Made by a program: the position numbers and the translations under genes. Positions 57,833-64,000 of a DNA stretch of 64,000 nucleotides are shown in pieces. Under the pieces are notes generated by a model. It was not told the DNA's origin. It did not search any database and saw only the letters and a program-made list of their open reading frames with translations. This DNA comes from Aporrectodea caliginosa (taxonomy: Eukaryota > Annelida > Clitellata > Crassiclitellata > Lumbricidae). Location: NCBI GenBank assembly GCA_020284085.1, contig JACEVL010006447.1, positions 37,501-101,500 of the forward strand, read 5' to 3'. Position 1 is the first letter of the stretch; every line of letters starts with the position of its first letter.

Positions 57833-58283
57833 TTCTCCCGTTTCTCTGTCTTTCGGACCAGACGCCTGTTGAATACGAACTGGGGAGGGGCGTTCAACAC
57901 AATCCATAAATCCAGCGGCTGAGGTGTCGCCCTGGTAACAATCGCCAACGACAACGAAGCCAAATTATATTAGCTGCGCTCTACCCGATCGGAATTTCCG
58001 GTCCTTGGTCCAGACACAGAGACACTGGCAAACAGACGGACGCAGAGGCGGACACAGTGGGACATCGCAACGGTCAGAATTACTAGAAAATGTGTATTGA
58101 CGTGAAAGAGTTTCGTCTTCTGTTAGAAAAGAGCAAAAGATTTCCGGAGAAAATCTCTTTCAGTCGATGAAAGAAAGAAAGACTGTTGTTGGCATCGAAT
58201 GACATCCGCCACACAATACTCGCCTATACATATACTGTAACAGTGTTATACACCTATGTATAATGCAGGATGTATAGCTTGTG

Positions 58284-58375
58284 TGTGTTTATTCATTCAT
58301 TCATTCGGGGATTTATATAGCGCCCCTTCAAGGAAACTACTCAGAGGCGCTCCCGACTCCAACGCGCCAAAAAAT
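58284..58375 (-). mobile_element. 3' tail of a SINE or L2-like LINE
   Basis: On the minus strand it ends with GAGCGCCTCTGAGTAGTTTC and then CTTGAAGGGGCGCTATATAA and a (GAAT)n tail. Nearly identical to the tails at 24.1 and 41.5 kb. The stem AGCGCC/GGCGCT is intact (+ strand 58319-58324 and 58346-58351). The upstream body is not recognisable. Confidence 0.75.
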
Positions 58376-58998
58376 ATGCATATGTGTTATATGTTGCGTA
58401 GATATATAAATATAGTTGTTCATTGGCGTGCGTGTAGATATATAGGTGTGGAAGTGTTGCTTCGTTAAAAATAAATGAATCGGAACAGCGAGGCAGAATT
58501 TCTGTAATTAACTTAGAAATGGCTGTTATTTTGAACCTGAACCTTTGAAAGCCGGAAGCAGTAGTAGCTGCAGAGAAATCTAGAAGCATCGCCTGTGAAA
58601 GGGATCCCGCAAATTGAAGGTCATTAACTCTGCTGTACCGTGGCCACATGGAGTACGCCTGGATTTCTATGAATAGTAATGACAGACAGTCGGACACCGT
58701 TTAATACAGACCGGATTTCACCATATTATGGAAACAAGTGAGGCAGGTAAAACAGATAAAAGATTCAGTCTGCCAGATTCTGTCTGTCAGTTAAAAGGAT
58801 GGGTTTGTTTTTTAGTCAGTTAATTAGAACGTTTGATACGAGCGCAGTCTGTTCGCTAGGAACAAGGCAGAATCAGTGGATCGGAACACCCTTGTCCGAT
58901 ATAAGAAGATACGTTCCGAGCGACTGTGCCGCAGTACAGTAGGATCAGAATGTCAATCTGAATAGTGTTAGGTCATTGTCAGCCTAAGTAGCTTCAAC

Positions 58999-59066
58999 CG
59001 TCTGTAATTGTAATTGTAATTGTAATCGAACATTTATATAGCGCTGCTCAAAAATCAGCAGCAGTC
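58999..59066 (-). mobile_element. related 3' tail with shifted stem
   Basis: On the minus strand GCTGCTGATTTTTGAGCAGC is followed by GCTATATAAATG and a (TTACAA)n-type tail. The stem GCTGCT/AGCAGC differs in sequence from the other tails but is preserved as a structure. Confidence 0.65.
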
Positions 59067-59213
59067 TATGTTGTAATTGACGAAAGTCTGTTCTGCTTCA
59101 GTTCGTGCAGCTTATGAAGCGAATTCAATCTGAACCAACTGAGTAAGGTGATTAATGTGCTTTCGGGTGATTTATGTCGATATCAGGGAAAGGGTCGTAC
59201 TCATGCGAGATAG

Positions 59214-59395
59214 CATGGGCGTATTTAGAGAGGAGTTTTAGGGGTTCAACCCCTACCCCCGCCGAAATAAGTTTCCGAAATTTTTTATATGCTTTTACAT
59301 GCTAAACACAAAAGACTTTAACTTTTGTGACCATTTCCAATGGAACCCCCGAAATCTTAAAACCCCTCCGAAATATTTTCATGGCTACGCCCATG
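59214..59395. mobile_element. short TIR element, copy C (best preserved)
   Basis: Ends are CATGGGCGTA and TACGCCCATG, exact inverted repeats. The 8-bp word CGAGATAG flanks both ends (59206-59213 and 59396-59403). Because CATG also precedes the left duplication, the exact boundary is ambiguous by four bases. Most of its 182 bp is shared with copies A and B. No coding capacity. Confidence 0.88.
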
Positions 59396-59459
59396 CGAGA
59401 TAGTGACACAGTTTAAGTCCGAATGAGTACTGGGAAGTGGCAAGGTACAACGGTCTGTT

Positions 59460-59520
59460 TGCTGGGCAGGCAGACAGATAGACAGACAGGTAGACAGACA
59501 TACAGACAGACAAACAGAAG
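59460..59520. repeat. (GACA)n short microsatellite
   Basis: CAGACAGATAGACAGACAGG-type tetranucleotides. Confidence 0.85.
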
Positions 59521-60001
59521 ATGACCTTGTATGTTCCATCGGTCACAGTTGTTTTAGGTGGAGGCAGCTTGTAATGGACATCCTGGGAGATGCCGTCAAA
59601 GTATTCATGTGGCTGTAGCATCGCATTCAGCCAACGTATCCCACGAGTCCCGTCCCTCACCACGAATCCCATTGACTTCCGCTCATAGACAGACAGACCA
59701 TGCAGTATGGTTAGATTCGATACGGAAATTAACATAATATCATACAACTCGTTTATTAGCTTCCGTATAATGCGTTTCCTATAAGCTGGAAGCTTCGATA
59801 ATTTCTATCTCATGAGTCATGACAACAACCCCGGAAGTGGCTAAGAGTTCCTTCGCTGCACAGTTCTGCAAGATTTAAGTATCTTACTATATATGAATTT
59901 GAAAGGAATTTTTATGGCAGTTTCCGAAGAGATCCCAAAGCAGAATTAACAACAAAACTACGTCCATCTCAAATCGTCAGCTTTTGTTGATCTTTGATAA
60001 A

Positions 60002-60487
60002 TTAACACAAAGAAGCAGCTTTTTCTAATGCACTATACAAGACATCACTCACATGAATCGAACTTTTTTGGGAAACACCGTTTATCTCAAAAGACAAATC
60101 TCTAAGGTACATCGATGCTGAAAGAACTTGTCGTTGAATCCCTGCTCTGAATCCCTCATTAAGAATTGAGTTGGTATTAGAAGAATTTAAAGCGGCATTC
60201 CCAGGAAGCAAGTCAATAAAAGAAAGACAAAGACATAAACTGGAACGACGATACCATTGTGCGCCCTTTTTCTGAGAAAAGCCCATTATCTTGACCAAGC
60301 CCAACTGCGAACGAAGAGGCTCCGTATACACGGCAACGTGGTCCGTTTTAAGGAAGCGGCCTACCCTGAACCCCCAAGCAAGACGCTGTAACGCGAGAAA
60401 GATAATACCTTTGGTAGACGTTGTTGGACGCAGCAGCGCTCCGAATACGTCAGAAAACCAATGAGGATCTTGAACTTTTACTCTTTT
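60002..60487 (-). CDS. candidate terminal exon, product unknown
   Basis: An open frame of 161 codons ends in TAA at 60002-60004. It is preceded at 60488-60489 by a plausible 3' splice site on the minus strand: a GTTGAC branch-like word, a pyrimidine-rich stretch TTTGTCTTCCTG and then CTAAG before the exon. The protein begins KRVKVQDPHWFSDVFGALL, is of mixed composition without low-complexity bias, and continues LQRLAWGFRVGRFLKTDHVA and FIDLLPGNAALNSSNTNS. I do not recognise the family. It could be a real last exon or a fragment of a mobile element. No upstream exon was identified. Confidence 0.35.
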   Translation of the reverse strand, partial: KRVKVQDPHWFSDVFGALLRPTTSTKGIIFLALQRLAWGFRVGRFLKTDHVAVYTEPLRSQLGLVKIMGFSQKKGAQWYRRSSLCLCLSFIDLLPGNAALNSSNTNSILNEGFRAGIQRQVLSASMYLRDLSFEINGVSQKSSIHVSDVLYSALEKAASLC

Positions 60488-60613
60488 CTTAGCAGGAAGA
60501 CAAATGGAAGTCAACTGGTGGCTTCTTTATTACATCAAGACCCATCAATCTTTATAGCATCCTTAAATTAGAGAAAAAACTCACAAAGGAGGAGAGTAAA
60601 ACGGACTTAGGCG

Positions 60614-60617
<4 letters not shown>

Positions 60618-60657
<40 letters not shown>
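60618..60657. repeat. (AT)n microsatellite
   Basis: About 20 AT units. Confidence 0.97.
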
Positions 60658-60659
<2 letters not shown>

Positions 60660-60779
60660 CCTGAGCTCGTTTATGTCCGTAATCCCGGCAGGTGAGCTTG
60701 GACATCTACGCTTCCTTTGCCGGTTCTCGAAGGAAATTGCTGTCACTGTGTTGCAAATGTAGATGGAAAGACGCCGACC

Positions 60780-61440
60780 ATCAGAAAGAAGCTAAAAGAC
60801 ACACAGGAAGACATACAGACAAACAGGAAGACGACATACGGACAGATGACAGATAGACAAGTAAACGTAAGCAGACACGATAGTGACAGTTGAAGGAACA
60901 CATACTAATGCAATGATGTACAAAAAACTAAAAGAGACAAACTGATATTATACAGAAAGATGAGCAGCCACAAAAGCAGAGGAAGATAAAAGAAAAAAGT
61001 CGGATAGGCGTGGCATCAATATATGAGACAGCGCCTGGCTAATAACTGATGCGACTTTGACCTATTGCTGAAAGTAGTAATTTATTATCGTTTTGCGCTC
61101 GGTTTATCGGAAATTTCATTTGACTACACAATCCCAACACGCTTCGAGCCGATGCCTCACATTAAAACTAAGCCGCTGCCATATCCTCGATTACCTGCCA
61201 AGCCATGCAACGCTTCCGGAAAAGGATCGGACCAGGGCTTAAATGCCCACCCGCAAGTCCCTGAGTCGCCGTATATCAAGGCTCAAGGTATTCTCAAGTA
61301 CAGCACAGACCACACGACCAGATCCATAGCCGTGTGGCTTGATTATGTAGCGCCAATAAAGGTAGTCTGGCTGAAGTTTATGACTAAAGACAGACAAAGA
61401 CCTATTATTAGATTCTTTCATGCCATTCGAAGTTTATTTT
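60780..61440. other. no gene recognised
   Basis: GACA/GACG-rich near 60800-60900. A + strand frame from 61065 runs into the CATA repeat; its first 120 codons have no recognisable domain. Confidence 0.45.
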
Positions 61441-61445
61441 CCACC

Positions 61446-61446
<1 letters not shown>

Positions 61447-61476
<30 letters not shown>

Positions 61477-61522
61477 CATACATACATACATACATACATA
61501 CATACATACATACATACATACA

Positions 61523-61554
<32 letters not shown>

Positions 61555-61668
61555 CATACATACATACATACATACATACATACATACATACATACATACA
61601 TACATACATACATACATACATACATACATACATACATACATACATACATACATACATGCATACATACA
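61447..61668. repeat. (CATA)n microsatellite, about 220 bp
   Basis: Near-perfect TACA/CATA units with one phase shift near 61550. Source of long artefactual frames on both strands. Confidence 0.97.
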
Positions 61669-62177
61669 AACAAATATATATATAAATCTTTAAGTTACGA
61701 AGCAATGGTAACACGAAAATGACAATAAACAGAGATATTATGCAACTTAACAAATCTTGATTTATTTTACATCCCAGTCTTACTAGGTCTCTTATTATAA
61801 TTTTGAGTACATGTTACAAGTATCGACATGAGGAACTTTGGCTTATATTGGTTTAAATATTGTAGAATCATTTAAAGTTTCATATATATCGGGTTGCGAT
61901 TTAGTCTCATATTGCGTGAACTGTATTTTGATAGATCGCTATAGAAGTCGTTTTCCGATTGGATTATTTTGGAAAGAATAGTTGGATCCATGCGTTGAGC
62001 AAAACGCAGACCCGCCATCAGCTTTCATTTTCCTTTTGTTGGCTGATTTACAGCGTATCTCTTATCTCTCATAACTCTTGCAAATGAGAATAGCCCATGG
62101 GATGCGCTACTGCTCGATTGCAAGGCCTGGCTTATAGAAACAATTCCTTAAACTCGAGTCGTTGATATACATTAAGA

Positions 62178-62422
62178 GAGAAAGAAAGAAAGAAAGACCG
62201 ACAGACAGACAGAGACAGACAGACAGACAGAGACAGAGACAGAGACAGAGAGAGACAGAGCCAGAGAGACACAGCCAATGACACAGAGCCAGAGAGACAC
62301 AGACAGACACAGACAGATAGACAGACAGACAGACAGACACAGACAGAGGCAGGGAGAGACATAGCCAGAGAGACAGAGACAGTGACACAGAGCCAGAGAG
62401 CCAGAGACAGACAGACAGAGAG
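62178..62422. repeat. (GACA)n/(CAGAGA)n microsatellite
   Basis: Mixed GACAGACA, GAGACAGA and CCAGAGAGACA units over about 240 bp. Confidence 0.95.
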
Positions 62423-62429
62423 TATCATG

Positions 62430-63300
62430 GCTTATCTCCGCCTGCAGACTTATCCCTCAAAGGCCCGGCCTCGTGTAAGACCTTATCAGTTTTATCATTC
62501 TGCCTGGTTGATCTTGCCTTCTGGAATCTTATACGTCGAGAATCTCAACGGAATTGATTCAGCGGATTACAAGAAGAGTATAGACAATGGTCGAGGTATA
62601 GACAATGGTTTCGGGCTCATGTGTTATAATAACTTTGAAATGAAAGTCTTCGGAATCGATTAGATTCTAACAATCGAAATATTCGGTTTTACTGCAGATT
62701 TCCTCTGCGTCTTCATATCTCTTCTGCGTGCAGACTTTATTAAGATTACAAGTTGTTTTCCTGCGGCTAAAGAGTTTCGTCTACAGTAGCATCACGTAAT
62801 TGCAGTTTAAAATAAAACTACCTGGTACTGTAAATATGCCACGTTTAGCTCCTAAGGCTATTTTGCCGATTTCACAGCAGCCAGATCGTTAAATCCAAGT
62901 CGACGTCAATTTAAATGGTAAACTCAATAACAGCCGACGACTTCTAAAGCGCCGGGGCTGGATAAACACATAAGCCTTGAAGTTAGTGCTAAATTTTCAC
63001 ATTACAATACATTGTAATCCACTGAGGCTAATAATATTCGAAGATAGTTAATCCCAATGCATCTTAGAGTACGAGTGATCGGAGCTAGACTTGAGTTTGT
63101 GCATCGTGCGTGCGAGGGCGGTTCTCTACGCGTTGTCTACTGCTGTTACTGCTGTTGTTGTTATGCTGCTACTGTTTCTGCTGAAACCGATACAGCAGCT
63201 ATCGCTGATGCTGCTCAGCTGGAGTCTCTAATGTTGTAATAAACATTGCGTCGTCAGTTGAGAAGAGCAGTCCTGGTTCGTCGTGCGTTCTCTTGTTCAC
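62430..63300. other. no gene recognised
   Basis: Unique sequence. A scrap near 62925-62980 (CTTCTAAAGCGCC) may be a third copy of the (TTACGA)n-tailed repeat. CTG/TGCTG triplets lie near 63140-63215. Confidence 0.45.
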
Positions 63301-63329
63301 ATGAAACGGTCAAATAACCACTAAAGACT

Positions 63330-63650
63330 TTCTGACCTGACAGGCAGTAGCATAATCGACTGGTCACTGTCCATCGCTGACCACTAACGATGACCATCAC
63401 TTACGATCACTGACAGGCCAACGGATAACACCGCTCATCATCTCCAGGCATCTCCAGGATGCATATTTTTGTCGCTTACCACCAATGACAAATTCTGACC
63501 ACGGTTGACCCTCATTAACCAACGATGACTGTATACAGTTACTATTGCTGATCAAGCTGACCAAATCTGACCGCCTTTGACCACGAATGACCATCGCTGA
63601 CATTGGCTTGTCAAGAATGGTTACAGATGACAATCATTGGCAATTGCCGA
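63330..63650. repeat. degenerate TGACCA-type short repeats
   Basis: TGACC or TGACA words recur about every 10-25 bases (for example GCTGACCACTAACGATGACC and TGACCACGAATGACCATC). It looks like an old minisatellite of roughly 10-12 bp period. Confidence 0.6.
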
Positions 63651-63654
63651 CGTC

Positions 63655-64000
63655 ACATGAATATCGAATTGTTGTAAATATTGCATTGTATTGTATTTTC
63701 GTTTAATCAATCAACATGAGCAGAGCGGACGCTGCTTCCTTAATATGTATGAATTCTGAAGAAAGTCCGTTCAGCATGAAACATTCATGTTACGCTATTT
63801 TTCTGATTTTTCTCACTAATTGTAATTTCTTGTCGTGTTTCCTCCAGGTTTTTCCACTTTCGCTCTCTCCATCATTCTTAACGAATGGCTCTTGTGTACA
63901 TTATCTGCTATATTTTATTTTTGTTTCTGTTGCATTGAAAAGACTTATCTAGCCGACTATCTTTAAAAAGCTTGTAGTTGTAGATAATCAGTCGAGATCT
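63655..64000. other. no gene recognised at the window end
   Basis: A 78-codon frame at 63716-63952 has a hydrophobic, Phe/Leu-rich middle but no recognisable domain. Sequence may continue beyond the window. Confidence 0.4.

Overview
This is a eukaryotic, gene-poor stretch, almost certainly from a metazoan and most likely a marine invertebrate. Evidence: it has no operons or ribosome-binding sites, it is full of micro- and minisatellites, it carries many decayed non-LTR retrotransposon and DNA-transposon remnants, and it holds a rhodopsin-class GPCR of the FMRFamide-receptor type. The palindromic 8-mer TAGGCCTA occurs at least 14 times. The sequence alone does not fix the phylum.

Only two genes look intact, both uninterrupted single-exon reading frames with C-rich third codon positions in an AT-rich background: a class A GPCR at 19646-20818 (+), and a type II membrane glycosyltransferase with a DXD motif at 43032-44081 (-). 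A third, weaker candidate is a terminal exon at 60002-60487 (-) of unknown product. I see no sign that the genes work together.

The rest is mobile and repetitive DNA. 0.8-2.2 kb: hAT-like element with an exact 8-bp target duplication. 6.7, 13.3 and 59.2 kb: three copies of one short inverted-repeat element (about 170-180 bp), two with 8-bp duplications. 15.3-17.4 kb: a 2.1-kb DNA transposon with long imperfect inverted repeats, an exact 8-bp duplication and a broken transposase-like gene. 23.7-27.3, 31.8-33.0, 36.8-38.2, 47.0-47.9 and 53.5-54.3 kb: L2/CR1-like LINE fragments. 28.2-34.1 kb: two inverted arrays of a roughly 35-bp satellite flanking a duplicated 400-bp segment and a 15-bp minisatellite. 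39.0-39.6 kb: an internally deleted mariner derivative. 40.6-41.9 kb: an RTE-like LINE remnant next to a tRNA-derived SINE.

The LINE fragment near 24.1 kb and the SINE near 41.6 kb end in the same roughly 40-nt 3' tail with a short stem-loop, which points to a LINE/SINE partnership. Other observations worth checking are a 41-bp stem hairpin at 56.4 kb whose three mismatches are all G-U wobbles in + strand RNA, and the 15.3-17.4 kb transposon. I found no virus, toxin, CRISPR array, rRNA or free-standing tRNA gene.
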